DNA of 64,000 nucleotides, taken from the NCBI RefSeq assembly GCF_022370635.2, contig NZ_CP092362.2, positions 5,704,001 through 5,768,000 on the forward strand. The letters run 5' to 3'. This DNA comes from Mycolicibacterium crocinum (GTDB lineage: Bacteria > Actinomycetota > Actinomycetes > Mycobacteriales > Mycobacteriaceae). Each line of letters starts with the position of its first letter. Position 1 is the stretch's first letter. Below the pieces are notes generated by a model that saw only the letters and a list, made by a program, of their open reading frames with translations, did not search any database and was not told the origin of the DNA. Of this stretch, positions 1 through 8,959 are shown one piece after another. Position numbers and translations under genes: made by a program.

Positions 1-1702
1 AGATCGGCCCCAACTCCATCTTGTGCGAACCCGGCGCGCGCTCGGCGACAATCACCAACTGCTCGGAGCTGTCGCTGGCGTCGCGCTTGAGTCCGGCGTG
101 GGCGTTGGAGAACACCTCGTCGGGCAGCTGGTTGGCCGGCACCGAGAAGGCGGCGACGAATCCGGTCCGCACGGCCTTGGTGGCCTCCTGCGCGGAATAC
201 TCCAGATCCTGCGGGTAGTGATTGCGGCCGTCGATGATCACCAGATCCTTGACGCGGCCGGTGATGTAAAGGTCGCCGTCGTAGAACGCGCCGAGGTCGC
301 CGGTGCGCACCCAGGTGGCGTCGTCGGTGGCGCCCTCGGCGTGCGACGGGTTGGTCCGCGACTTGAGGATGTTTTGAAAAGTCGCGACGGTCTCTTCCGG
401 CTTGTTCCAGTAGCCGGTGCCCATGTTCTGGCCGCTGATCCAGATCTCGCCGATCTGGCCGTCGGGCAGCTCGGTCGCGGTCTCATTGTCGACGATCACC
501 GCCCACTCGGCCACGCCGACCTTGCCGGCCGAGGCCTGCGCGACGGCCTTCGGCGAATCGTCGGGCACGACGATGAAGCGGCCCGCGTTGAGTTCGTCGC
601 GGTCGACCGAGAGGATCTTGGGCTCCTCGGCCGAGGGCGTGGTGGATACGAACAGGGTCGCCTCGGCCAGGCCGTAGGACGGCTTGATCGCCCTGGGCTG
701 AAAGCCGAACGGGCGGAACGCGTCGTTGAAGCGCTGCACCGTGGCGGCCGAGATCGGCTCGCTGCCGTTGAGGATGGCCTTTACGTGGGACAGGTCCAGC
801 GGCTCTTCGTCATCCTTGGGCACACCGCGCGCGGCGGCGTGGTCGAACGCGAAGTTCGGGGCCACCGAGATGGCGCCGCCGGTATCGCCTTCGCGGTAGG
901 CGAGCTCGCGGATCCAGCGTCCGGGACGGCGGACGAAGGCCGCGGGCGTCATGAACGTGAAGTAGTGGCCGATCATCGCCGGCAGCAGCGCGGTGACCAG
1001 ACCCATGTCGTGGAAGAACGGCAGCCACGAAACACCGCGGTCGCCCTCCTCACCCTCGAGGGCCTCGATCACCTGCACCACGTTGGTGGCCATGTTCAGG
1101 TGGGTGATCTGCACACCGCTGGGAATCCGGGTGGAACCGGAGGTGTACTGCAGGTAGGCGATGGTGTGTTCGTCGACGGCGTCGAACGGCTCCCAGGTGG
1201 CGCCGACCTCGTTGGGGACCGCGTCGACGGCGATCACACGGGGGCGCTCCTTGGCCGGGCGGCTGCGGAAGAACTTGCGCACACCCTCGGCGGAGTCGGT
1301 GGTGGTGAGGATCGCCGACGCACCGCAGTCGTCGAGCACGGCGTGCAAGCGGCCGACGTGGCCGGGCTCGGCCGGGTCGAACAGCGGTACCGCGATGCGG
1401 CCGGAGTACATGGTGCCGAAGAACGCGACGAGGTAGTCGAGGTTCTGCGGGCACAGGATGGCGACGCGGTCACCGGGCTGGGTCACCTGCTGAAGCCGGG
1501 CGGCGACAGCGCGGTTCCGAGCGCCGAAGTCGGCCCAGGTCAGTTCGCGGACAACACCGTCGCGTTCGACGGAGAAATCCAGGAAGCGGTAGGCGGTCTT
1601 GTCGCCGCGAACCTTGGCCCAGCGCTCCACGTGCTTGACCACACTGGCGCCCTCGGGGAAGGTGATCAGGCCGTTCTTGATGAACGGGTTGTGGAACGGC
1701 AT
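1..1702 (-). CDS. fadD32: Long-chain fatty-acid-AMP ligase FadD32 (partial, C-terminus outside window)
   Basis: Activates the meromycolic acid as an acyl-adenylate and loads it onto Pks13 for the final condensation of mycolic acid synthesis. The ATG is at 1702 and the frame stays open to the window edge, giving about 567 residues; family members are about 630, so the last part is missing. The adenylate-forming signature YLQYTSGSTRIPSGV and the FAAL-type SWLPFFHDMGL are readable, as are KPSYGLAEATLF and the hinge-region GRIKD-like GRVKDLVIIDGRNHYPQD. The gene sits just before a cutinase-like esterase and the antigen 85 genes, the order seen at Rv3801c-Rv3804c. A 577-residue frame on the opposite strand is a GC-bias shadow. 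Confidence 0.95.
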   Translation of the reverse strand, partial: MPFHNPFIKNGLITFPEGASVVKHVERWAKVRGDKTAYRFLDFSVERDGVVRELTWADFGARNRAVAARLQQVTQPGDRVAILCPQNLDYLVAFFGTMYSGRIAVPLFDPAEPGHVGRLHAVLDDCGASAILTTTDSAEGVRKFFRSRPAKERPRVIAVDAVPNEVGATWEPFDAVDEHTIAYLQYTSGSTRIPSGVQITHLNMATNVVQVIEALEGEEGDRGVSWLPFFHDMGLVTALLPAMIGHYFTFMTPAAFVRRPGRWIRELAYREGDTGGAISVAPNFAFDHAAARGVPKDDEEPLDLSHVKAILNGSEPISAATVQRFNDAFRPFGFQPRAIKPSYGLAEATLFVSTTPSAEEPKILSVDRDELNAGRFIVVPDDSPKAVAQASAGKVGVAEWAVIVDNETATELPDGQIGEIWISGQNMGTGYWNKPEETVATFQNILKSRTNPSHAEGATDDATWVRTGDLGAFYDGDLYITGRVKDLVIIDGRNHYPQDLEYSAQEATKAVRTGFVAAFSVPANQLPDEVFSNAHAGLKRDASDSSEQLVIVAERAPGSHKMELGPI

Positions 1703-1940
1703 ACCAATCTCCTGTCAGAACACATCTGTGTCGGCCCCCGCCGCGGCCGCGCGTGACATCGCGCGACCGGTCGCCCTGCGTCTCGGACCCCCAAACCTCA
1801 CAGATCGTACAGATCCATCCCAGGTCCATCCGGGACCTCGATGGCCCTGTGGGCCGCTCACGCGTGCAGTCTTATTTTCTTCTTAATGTTAGGCGTAGTC
1901 GCGGCGGCGGCCAAATCCGTCAGCCGACGAAGCTCCCACG

Positions 1941-2960
1941 TCACCCGTGTTTCGGATGTGGCGCGTTCTCGATCAGATCCCGCGCCCAATTCAGTGTCCA
2001 CTGCGTCGAGGTTTGACCGTCGAGGTTCCAGAACTGCGGCGTGTTGTACAACGCGTGCACCGGCTGCCCGGCGCCGCCGGCCAGCACGTCGAGCGTGCTC
2101 GGCAAATTGGTGATGTTGAACGCTTCGGAGGGTGCAGCGCAGATCAAATCACCGGCGGCACAAATCTCGTTGGTGCGGTTGTTCAGCGCACCGAAGCCAC
2201 CCGGGCGCTCCCCCGTCATGGTCAGGCCCATCGCAGACAGCACGGGAACCTCGTGCAACGTGATCTCGGCACCCTGCCCCGGCGGGTTGGGCCCGATATC
2301 CTGACCGACGGCAGTCTGGCGGCGGCCGTCGGCGATCAACGTCACACCCAGCACCAGGTCCTCGTCGACCGGTCCGCGCCCGTTGCCGATATCGCTGGCG
2401 ATGTCACCGCCGATCACCGCACCCTGCGAGAAGCCGGCGATGACGTAACTGGTCAACGGGCAACGGTTGTTCATGTCGGTCATGGCCTTGACCGCGTTGC
2501 GTGTGCCCTCGGCGCGACTGTCGTTGTAGGACATCTGGTTGTCCTGCGACAGCGGATTGTGGAACTGCGCGGTGTAGGGAACGGTGTACACCTGCAACCG
2601 ATCGCTGCCGAACTGACCGACCAACGGACGCGTCACATTGCCGATCAGCGACAGCGGGAACTGGGTGGGGTTGAACGGATCGTCGGTCGGCGACGACTCC
2701 CACGTCCCCGGGATCGCGATCATCTGAACGTCAGGGCAGCTGGCGTCCTGGAACTCCGGCCGCGGCTTGTGCTGGCCCGGCGAACTGGTCGGCGGGAGCG
2801 CGGTCGGCGGTACCGCGGTCGGGGGCGCTTCGGGCCGGCGCACGACGATCACGATGATCGCGACGACCAGCGCCACCGCGACGGCCATGGCGCCGGCAGC
2901 GATCAAGGCGAGAATGCGGTGACGTTTGCGCTGGGCGGTGGTTCGGGATTTTCGAGCCAT
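1941..2960 (-). CDS. Cutinase-like phospholipase/thioesterase (Culp6 type)
   Basis: A 339-residue cutinase-fold serine esterase, by position the counterpart of Rv3802c, an essential envelope lipase/thioesterase in the mycolic acid locus. A basic start is followed by a single hydrophobic segment (about residues 16-40), then a Pro/Thr-rich linker, so it is probably membrane-anchored with the catalytic domain outside. The nucleophile elbow GFSQG places Ser at residue 178. The cutinase Asp site lies between two cysteines (C267, D271, C274), and His302 completes the likely triad. It is followed by fadD32 after a 238 bp gap and preceded by a lipoprotein gene 21 bp away. The family is well recognised; the natural substrate is inferred. 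Confidence 0.88.
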   Translation of the reverse strand: MARKSRTTAQRKRHRILALIAAGAMAVAVALVVAIIVIVVRRPEAPPTAVPPTALPPTSSPGQHKPRPEFQDASCPDVQMIAIPGTWESSPTDDPFNPTQFPLSLIGNVTRPLVGQFGSDRLQVYTVPYTAQFHNPLSQDNQMSYNDSRAEGTRNAVKAMTDMNNRCPLTSYVIAGFSQGAVIGGDIASDIGNGRGPVDEDLVLGVTLIADGRRQTAVGQDIGPNPPGQGAEITLHEVPVLSAMGLTMTGERPGGFGALNNRTNEICAAGDLICAAPSEAFNITNLPSTLDVLAGGAGQPVHALYNTPQFWNLDGQTSTQWTLNWARDLIENAPHPKHG

Positions 2961-2981
2961 TGAGAGAGAAGGGTCTTCCTG

Positions 2982-3476
2982 TTAGCAGAGCCGCTGGGTG
3001 GCGATCCGGATGTAGTCGGCCGTGGCCTCAGTCACCTGCGGATCGGGGGCAGTGTGCGGCGTCGATCCCGCGTCGACGACGTCACTGCGCACCATCGGAG
3101 CAATGTAGTCCCAGACCGCCTGGTCGCTCTGACCGGCCGCGTGGGCCTGGCAGACGTGGGAACCGATGCTCAGTGCTTCCAGTTCGCTCGATGGATGTAC
3201 ACCGGCGGCGGTGAGCGCGTCGAGGAACCCACGCTGCGTCGGTGTGACGTTGAACTTGGCGGACTGCAGGTCGGCGTCCGCCGGTAGCGGAACACCGTGA
3301 CCGTGGACGGCGCCCTGGGTCTGGGCGGTTGGCGGCACGGCAGTGGTCACCAGGTCCTCACCGGAGCTGCAGGCCACCAACAGCACGGCCGCCGAGCCGA
3401 GCAGTCCGGTCATCAGCAGTGCATGCCGGGCGGCGGCGGCAGCGTTGCCGTTCACCACATCATTCGAGCGCTGCAC
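2982..3476 (-). CDS. DUF732 lipoprotein
   Basis: About 164 residues from a GTG start; an ATG 15 codons further upstream (3521) is possible but adds a segment unlike a signal peptide. A hydrophobic segment ends in the lipobox LLVAC with Cys36, so it is a predicted lipoprotein. The C-terminal domain has the DUF732 pattern of FLDALTAAGV followed by a conserved Cys in SHVCQAH, with a second Cys at the last residue, probably forming a disulfide. DUF732 proteins are small secreted actinobacterial proteins of unknown function. Its place inside the mycolyltransferase block suggests an envelope role, but this is only context. Confidence 0.75.
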   Translation of the reverse strand: MQRSNDVVNGNAAAAARHALLMTGLLGSAAVLLVACSSGEDLVTTAVPPTAQTQGAVHGHGVPLPADADLQSAKFNVTPTQRGFLDALTAAGVHPSSELEALSIGSHVCQAHAAGQSDQAVWDYIAPMVRSDVVDAGSTPHTAPDPQVTEATADYIRIATQRLC

Positions 3477-3568
3477 GTCTCCACGGTACCGGCTGGCGCA
3501 GTGTCGCCCAGAGCACCGCAAGATTGCGGAAAGTTAACAGTTCAAATTTCTCTGGGCGTCAGTAAGCA

Positions 3569-4459
3569 CTATTTGATCGCTGCCGCAACGTCTCCCGACA
3601 TCGCTGCGAGCTGCGCCGACCAGGTGCCCCAGTCGTGGTTGCCACCGGCCGGGAAGTCGAAGTGGCCGTTGTGGCCGCCCACCGCGCGGTAGTGCGCGTA
3701 GTAAGTGCGGTTGCTGCCCTGTGCCTGGTCGCAGTAGCCGATCATGGCGGGCACATCGGTGCACGTCAGCGTTTGGGGACTGAAGACCCAGAGCCGGGTG
3801 TTGTTGTCGACCACGAGCTGCACGTGCACCTCGGGGTCATGCCACTTCCACCGACCCAGCTGTGCGGCACCCCACATGGCTTGGGTATTCACGCCGCCGA
3901 ATTCGTTCATGCCGGCCGTGATCGCGCCGTTCATGAACGTGTTCGACGGGGTCAGGAAACCCGACATCGAGCCGGCGTAGCGGTAGCGGTCGGGGTGGAA
4001 GGTCGCCTCCATCAGCGCACCGGTGCCGCCCTGCGCGGCGCCGACGATGGCATGCCCGCCGGGCGCCAGGCCCTTGTTGGCCGCCAGCCAGCTGGGCAGC
4101 TCGTCGGACAGGAACGTCTCCCACTGCCTGGTGCCGTCGGCCTCCCAGTTCGTGTAGAGGGTGAACGCACCGCTGGCGGGCGCCACCACCGAGATGCCCT
4201 TACCGGCCAGCGTGTTCATCGCGTTGCCCGCGGTGACCCAGTTGCTGACGGTTTCGCCGGCGTTGAACGCATCCAGCAGAACGACGGCGTGCGGGCCGCC
4301 GCCCATGAATGCCACCGGAATGTCGCGACCCATGGCCGGCGACGGCACCATCAAATACTCAACATCGGCCGCATGGCCGCTCGGCGCGGTAGCACTCATG
4401 AGGCCGAGCGCCAGAACAGCGGCGCACACACCCCGAAACAGGCCCGACAGACTCTTCAT
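3569..4459 (-). CDS. fbpD: MPT51/FbpD-type mycolyltransferase-fold protein without nucleophile
   Basis: A secreted antigen 85-like alpha/beta-hydrolase of 296 residues. I chose ATG 4459 because a gaggt ribosome site precedes it and a clean signal peptide ending in GHAADVEYL follows; the frame extends 16 codons further. Active antigen 85 proteins carry GLSMxG at the nucleophile elbow, whereas here the segment reads GAAQGGTG, with Ala142 where the Ser should be. This matches MPT51 (Rv3803c), which binds fibronectin or matrix and is regarded as inactive in mycolyl transfer. It lies directly downstream of two intact paralogs, so the array looks like a tandem duplication with one non-catalytic copy. 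Confidence 0.9.
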   Translation of the reverse strand: MKSLSGLFRGVCAAVLALGLMSATAPSGHAADVEYLMVPSPAMGRDIPVAFMGGGPHAVVLLDAFNAGETVSNWVTAGNAMNTLAGKGISVVAPASGAFTLYTNWEADGTRQWETFLSDELPSWLAANKGLAPGGHAIVGAAQGGTGALMEATFHPDRYRYAGSMSGFLTPSNTFMNGAITAGMNEFGGVNTQAMWGAAQLGRWKWHDPEVHVQLVVDNNTRLWVFSPQTLTCTDVPAMIGYCDQAQGSNRTYYAHYRAVGGHNGHFDFPAGGNHDWGTWSAQLAAMSGDVAAAIK

Positions 4460-4602
4460 GGTCACCTCAATGTCGACTCGTCGCATAACAGCCCCGCCCC
4501 ACCGCACATGAGTGAATCACACTGCTTACTCGGTTGGTTCCGGATACGCCAACGGCGACGACCCTGAGGTCGCCGCCGTTGGTCGTTGTCGACTCCGGAC
4601 GA

Positions 4603-5610
4603 TCAGGCGGTCGGCGTGGCGCCGAGCACGCGCTGGATGTCGGGCTTCATCTGCTGCAGCTGCTGACCCCAGTAGTTCCACTGGTGGGTGCCGTTGGCGG
4701 GGAAGTTGAACACTCCGTTGGTGCCACCGTTGGCCAGGTAGGTGTCACGGAACGTCTTGTTCGTCCGCAGCGTGAAGCTCTCCAGGAACTTCGCGTTGAA
4801 CAGGTTGCCGCTGCTGGTGCCGGCGTCCAGATCGGACGGCTTGCCGTCACCGCAGTAGATCCAGATGCGGGTGTTGTTGTCGATCAGCTTTTGGATGTTG
4901 ACCATCGGATCGTTGCGCTTCCAGGCGCTGTTCGGGTCCTCGGTCGGGCCCCACATGTCGTTGGCCTTGAAGCCACCGGCGTCACCCATCGAGAGGTTCA
5001 CCAGCATCGGCCACCAACCCTCGGACAGGTTCAGGAAGCCCGAGAGCGCGCCCGCGTAGGGGAACTGCTCGGGGTGGTAGATCGCCAGGGTCAGCGCGGC
5101 CGAACCGGCCATCGAGAGACCAACCGCGGCACTACCGGTCGGCTTGACCTGCTTCTGGGCGGCCAGGTAAGCGGGCAGTTCCTGGGTCAGGAACGTCTCC
5201 CACTTGTAGGTCTGGCAACCGGCCTTGCCGCACGCGGGCTTGTACCAATCCGAGTAGAAGCTGGACTGGCCACCGACGGGCATGATGACCGACAGGCCGG
5301 AGTTGTAGTACCACTCGAACGCCGGGGTATTGATGTCCCAGCCGTTGAAGTCGTCCTGCGCGCGCAGACCGTCGAGCAGGTAGACCGCGGGCGAGTTGGG
5401 CCCGCCGCTCTGGAACTGGACCTTGATGTCGCGTCCCATGCCTGCGGACGGCACTTCGAGGTACTCGACCGGGAGGCCGGGCTTGGAGAAAGCTCCCGCC
5501 GTTGCGGAGCCGCCGACGACGCCGATCAGGCCGGGCAGCACGGCAGCAGCCGCCGCGGCGACCGTCAGCCGGCGCAGCCAAACGCCGCGCAACTTCTCAA
5601 CGAACTTCAT
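4603..5610 (-). CDS. fbpA: Antigen 85A diacylglycerol acyltransferase/mycolyltransferase
   Basis: Transfers mycolate between trehalose monomycolates to make trehalose dimycolate and onto arabinogalactan, outside the membrane. From ATG 5610, preceded by aaaaagg, the product is 335 residues. The signal peptide is cleaved before FSKPGLPVEYL, the invariant antigen 85 mature start. The nucleophile is Ser166 in GLSMAGS; Glu277 and His309 (in NGTHQWNYW) fit the rest of the triad, and LLDGLRAQDDFNGWDINT is the fibronectin-binding/substrate loop typical of the family. It lies between the MPT51-like gene and a second active paralog. Annotation is secure; whether A or another letter is orthologous rests on position next to fbpD. 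Confidence 0.93.
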   Translation of the reverse strand: MKFVEKLRGVWLRRLTVAAAAAAVLPGLIGVVGGSATAGAFSKPGLPVEYLEVPSAGMGRDIKVQFQSGGPNSPAVYLLDGLRAQDDFNGWDINTPAFEWYYNSGLSVIMPVGGQSSFYSDWYKPACGKAGCQTYKWETFLTQELPAYLAAQKQVKPTGSAAVGLSMAGSAALTLAIYHPEQFPYAGALSGFLNLSEGWWPMLVNLSMGDAGGFKANDMWGPTEDPNSAWKRNDPMVNIQKLIDNNTRIWIYCGDGKPSDLDAGTSSGNLFNAKFLESFTLRTNKTFRDTYLANGGTNGVFNFPANGTHQWNYWGQQLQQMKPDIQRVLGATPTA

Positions 5611-5726
5611 GTATTTCCATCCTTTTTCGGGGGCCGCACCGCATGCGATCCACGCAGCCGTGCCCTGGTAGTCAACCACATGTGTCGTGATCGTTCCTCT
5701 TCAGCGATGTTGTCGTGACCGCCCTC

Positions 5727-6686
5727 TCACCGGTTGATCGTGGCGATGAGGTCGGGTTTCAGTGTCGCGAGTTGGGCTCCCCAGTAGGGCCACGAATGGT
5801 TGCCCGATGCGGGGAATTCGAACGTCGCGTTACTGCCGCCGGCCGCGGTGTAGGCGGCCTGGAAGTCCTTGTTGCTCCTGATCGCCATCGACTCCAGGCT
5901 GGTGGCGCTCAATGCCGCGCCCGCGTCGGCCCCGACGTCGAGATCGGTCTGCCCACCAGGCGCGCAGTAGATCCACAGCCGGGTGCCGTTGTGCGCGATC
6001 GTGCCGGCTTGGACCACCGGGTCGTTGCGCTTCCACGCCGGATCCCAGGGTGGGCCCCACATGTTGTCGACGTTGTAGCTTCCGGCGTCGAGCATGGCCA
6101 CCCGAATGGCTTGCTGCATCAGCAATGCCGAGGGATTCAGGAAGCCCGACAGCGATGCCGCGTAGACGAACTGCTGCGGATGGTAGGCCGACAAAATCAG
6201 CGCGGCACCGCCCGACATCGACAGCCCGACGACGGCGTTGCCGGTCGACGACACCTGCTTGTTGGCGGCCAGCCACTGCGGGAGCTCGCTGGTGAGGAAC
6301 GTCTCCCACTTGTAGGTGTAGGCCTGCTTGTTGAAGCTCGACGGCGAATACCAGTCGCTGTAGAAGCTGGACTGCCCACCGACCGGCATCACCACGGAGA
6401 CACCCGAGTTGTAGAACCACTCGAACGCCGGTGTGTTGATGTCCCAGCCGCTGTAGTCGTCCTGGGCGCGCAGACCGTCGAGCAGGTACACGGCTTTCGC
6501 GCCCGGTGCTGCACCTTGGAACTCGACGCGGATGTTTCGGCCCATCGACGGCGAGTACACATCGAGGTACTCCACCGGAAGGCCTTCTCGCGAGAACGCT
6601 TTGGCGTGCGGAACCACACCGAGGACCATCGCCAATGCGGTCATCAGCAGGACGGCGGTGAGGGAGGCTCTCACGGCACGAACCAT
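5727..6686 (-). CDS. Second antigen 85-type mycolyltransferase (Ag85C-like paralog)
   Basis: A 319-residue secreted mycolyltransferase, close paralog of the neighbouring fbpA. It has a short signal peptide ending in HAKA before FSREGLPVEYL. The triad is complete: Ser156 in GLSMSGG, Glu265 and His297 in GNHSWPYW. It also keeps LLDGLRAQDDYSGWDINT. M. tuberculosis has only fbpD-fbpA here, so the third copy is an expansion. It is the first gene of the fbp array in transcription order, 296 bp after aftB. It could correspond to the shorter Ag85C type; assignment to A, B or C needs a tree. Confidence 0.88.
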   Translation of the reverse strand: MVRAVRASLTAVLLMTALAMVLGVVPHAKAFSREGLPVEYLDVYSPSMGRNIRVEFQGAAPGAKAVYLLDGLRAQDDYSGWDINTPAFEWFYNSGVSVVMPVGGQSSFYSDWYSPSSFNKQAYTYKWETFLTSELPQWLAANKQVSSTGNAVVGLSMSGGAALILSAYHPQQFVYAASLSGFLNPSALLMQQAIRVAMLDAGSYNVDNMWGPPWDPAWKRNDPVVQAGTIAHNGTRLWIYCAPGGQTDLDVGADAGAALSATSLESMAIRSNKDFQAAYTAAGGSNATFEFPASGNHSWPYWGAQLATLKPDLIATINR

Positions 6687-6982
6687 CGGTTGCTCAACTC
6701 ATTCATTCACGGCACGGCAGAACCGCTGTCGACACTGACATTGGTCTTGCCAAGCGCTCTCACACTTGACCTGTGTATCGCCGCAAACTGACCGCAGCGT
6801 TACCGGCTAGAACCCGGCTGGCAAACAAAGCTACCGGCTCGGCCGGGGATTCGGAAAACCCGCTGGACGTCCGGGGTGCCGCGCAGTGTGTCGCGTGTAA
6901 CATCTTGCACTCGGCCCACTTTGGCCACAGATGCGCCCTTGGCGTGTCACCGAAACTGACGGGACAGTCAGCGAAGGTGGTG
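6687..6982. other. Intergenic region between the aftB end and the fbp array
   Basis: This 296 bp gap should hold the promoter of the minus-strand fbp array and any terminator of aftB. I see no convincing open frame, tRNA or long repeat. A short hairpin (CTGAC-GGGACA-GTCAG) at 6956-6971 lies 12 bp past the aftB stop but lacks a T-run. Confidence 0.4.
6956..6971 (-). terminator. Possible weak hairpin after aftB
   Basis: Five-base arms CTGAC/GTCAG around a six-base loop, just past the aftB stop codon. It is short and has no T-run, so a terminator function is only possible. Confidence 0.2.
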
Positions 6983-8959
6983 TTACGGGCCGGTGGCCGG
7001 CAAGCCGGTGTAGGGCGTTCCCTTCAGCGGCGGCTCGGGAAGGTTGCAACGCTGCAATTCGTACTGCGGTACCCGATCGATGCGGTAGCGCGTGAAATCG
7101 AGCGCGTGCAACACATTTGACACGAAGCGGCGGATCCCGAGCGGGCCGCGAATGGAGTTCAGCATCGCGTCGGTCTCCGGGCAGCCAAGGGCTACCCCGG
7201 CCTCGGCGATCCAGCCCTCATCGAGATACGGCGGAACGTACGGATGCTCCTTGAGCCAGGGCCCCTCGGCAACGGCCCAGTCCGGGAAAAGGTTCTTGTC
7301 GTGCCCGATGCGGGCGTCTTCGAGCCGCGCGGTGTGAGCGGCGATCGGGTTCGCCAGACCGATCTGGTCGATCACCCTGACGTTGAGCCCGACGTTCATT
7401 CCGAGCATGCCCAGGTTCGTGAAAAAGACTGTATGCGGGGCTATTTGGCGACGCCAGCTGTCCATCGAGACACCGGGCGGCGGAGGCGGCGGCGGGTAGG
7501 CGGGCACCACATCCCATTGGTCGTAATTCCCGGACGGCAGCAGCAACGCACCGTCGGGGGTGTTGTTGATCGCGGTGAGCACCGCGCGCATCCGCGGATA
7601 GTCCAGGTAGTCGGCCGCGGTCAGCGGATGTGCATGACCGGTGGCCTGCGAATAGAACCGCCGCTCATCGACGATGCCCGAATAGGTGACCCGGGTAGCA
7701 TCGGCACCCAGACCCGGCGAATTCGCAGCCCATAGCGACCAGCCGACCACGCCAAGCCACAGGGCCACCGTCGCGCCGGCCAGCATCGTGGCACGGTCCC
7801 GGGCGAACGTGACGGTATCGGGCAGCACGACGGGAATGACCGCGACCGGAGTCAGCAGACAGAACACCGGTGTCAGCAACACCCGGCCGTGCATGAAGTC
7901 CCCACCCTGCCGGATCCAATACAGCGCCTGCAGCAGGCCGCTGACAAGCATGAAAATCACGACGGCAGTGGGGGTTTGGATTCGGCGAGCCAGCCGGCCG
8001 GAGGTGCCGCGAACATCCGGCCGGGCGGCGGCCGTGGCCCGACGGGCGGCCACCACCACCGCGCCGAGCGCGATCACCAGCAGGGCCGCCAGCCATAGCG
8101 CGTAGGGCCGGTTGAAGTTGGCCAGATAGATCAGGCCCTGGCCCCACTTGTCCCCCGAGGCATCCTTGGCCAGCGCGGTCTGCGGGAAAAGCAGCCCGTA
8201 GTAACCCATTCGGAAGATCTGATAGCTCACCGGGAACAGCCCGCCGGCGACGAGAATGAGCAAGCGCGTGATCCAGTCCCGGGCGGCGATGAGCATCATC
8301 ACCAGTGCCAGTCCGCCGATCAGGGCGAGTTCGGGCCGGACCAGCACGCTGAGGCCTGCGACAAAGGCCAGTGCGGCGGTGAAGATCGGGCCGCCGCGCT
8401 GTAGTCGCGGCTGCTGCGACCAGGCGACCATCATCCACCACAGCAGCCCGACCCAGGCCAGCACCAGGCCGTTCTCCAGACCGGAGGTGGCGAAGTCGCG
8501 CGCGGGCGGGATCGCGATGTATACCAGCGCGCCTGCGGGCAGTAGCAGCGCCCGGCCACCCGGCAGGCCGGGCGCGAATAGCCGTGCGGTGCCGAGCATT
8601 ATGAGCACCACACCGGCCACCGACAAACTTAGCGCGAGGGCAAGCGCCACGTACTCCAGCTGCACCGGACCGGCGATCAGCGCACCGACATAGTTCAGGT
8701 AGGTCCACAGCGTGGAGGTGTTGGATTCCACCCGCTCGCCGGCATTGAACACCGGCCCGTTGCCGGCCAGCAGGTTGCGCACGGTGCGCAGCACGATCAA
8801 GCCGTCGTCGGCTATCCAGCGGCGCTGCCACGCTCCCCACGTCCACAGCGCCGCAACCACTACGACACTCATCCACAGGCTGATGCGCGCCGCCGAACGA
8901 CGCGGGACCCGCGCCGACACCGGTTCTGAAGTCAGCTCAACTGAAGGCGATCGCTGCAC
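6983..8959 (-). CDS. aftB: Terminal beta-(1->2)-arabinofuranosyltransferase AftB
   Basis: Adds the terminal beta-(1->2) arabinofuranose to arabinogalactan and lipoarabinomannan using decaprenyl-phosphoryl-arabinose, the residue that later receives mycolates. The product has 658 residues with a GT-C architecture: many hydrophobic segments from residue 27 to about 430, then a soluble periplasmic domain. The GT-C acidic pair is visible as D51-D52 in RRWIADDGL. Start ATG 8959 lies inside the 3' end of ubiA (23 bp overlap), suggesting translational coupling with DPA precursor synthesis. Length and position match Rv3805c. Confidence is high. Confidence 0.93.
   Translation of the reverse strand: MQRSPSVELTSEPVSARVPRRSAARISLWMSVVVVAALWTWGAWQRRWIADDGLIVLRTVRNLLAGNGPVFNAGERVESNTSTLWTYLNYVGALIAGPVQLEYVALALALSLSVAGVVLIMLGTARLFAPGLPGGRALLLPAGALVYIAIPPARDFATSGLENGLVLAWVGLLWWMMVAWSQQPRLQRGGPIFTAALAFVAGLSVLVRPELALIGGLALVMMLIAARDWITRLLILVAGGLFPVSYQIFRMGYYGLLFPQTALAKDASGDKWGQGLIYLANFNRPYALWLAALLVIALGAVVVAARRATAAARPDVRGTSGRLARRIQTPTAVVIFMLVSGLLQALYWIRQGGDFMHGRVLLTPVFCLLTPVAVIPVVLPDTVTFARDRATMLAGATVALWLGVVGWSLWAANSPGLGADATRVTYSGIVDERRFYSQATGHAHPLTAADYLDYPRMRAVLTAINNTPDGALLLPSGNYDQWDVVPAYPPPPPPPGVSMDSWRRQIAPHTVFFTNLGMLGMNVGLNVRVIDQIGLANPIAAHTARLEDARIGHDKNLFPDWAVAEGPWLKEHPYVPPYLDEGWIAEAGVALGCPETDAMLNSIRGPLGIRRFVSNVLHALDFTRYRIDRVPQYELQRCNLPEPPLKGTPYTGLPATGP

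Noticed and set aside
23..1756. 577-residue plus-strand open frame across fadD32
   Set aside because: It is a GC-bias shadow of the minus-strand FadD32, whose motifs are unmistakable; the plus-strand product is Gly/Arg/Val low-complexity without family motifs.
6956..6971. Confident terminator for aftB
   Set aside because: The stem is only five pairs and lacks a T-run; kept as a low-confidence feature only.
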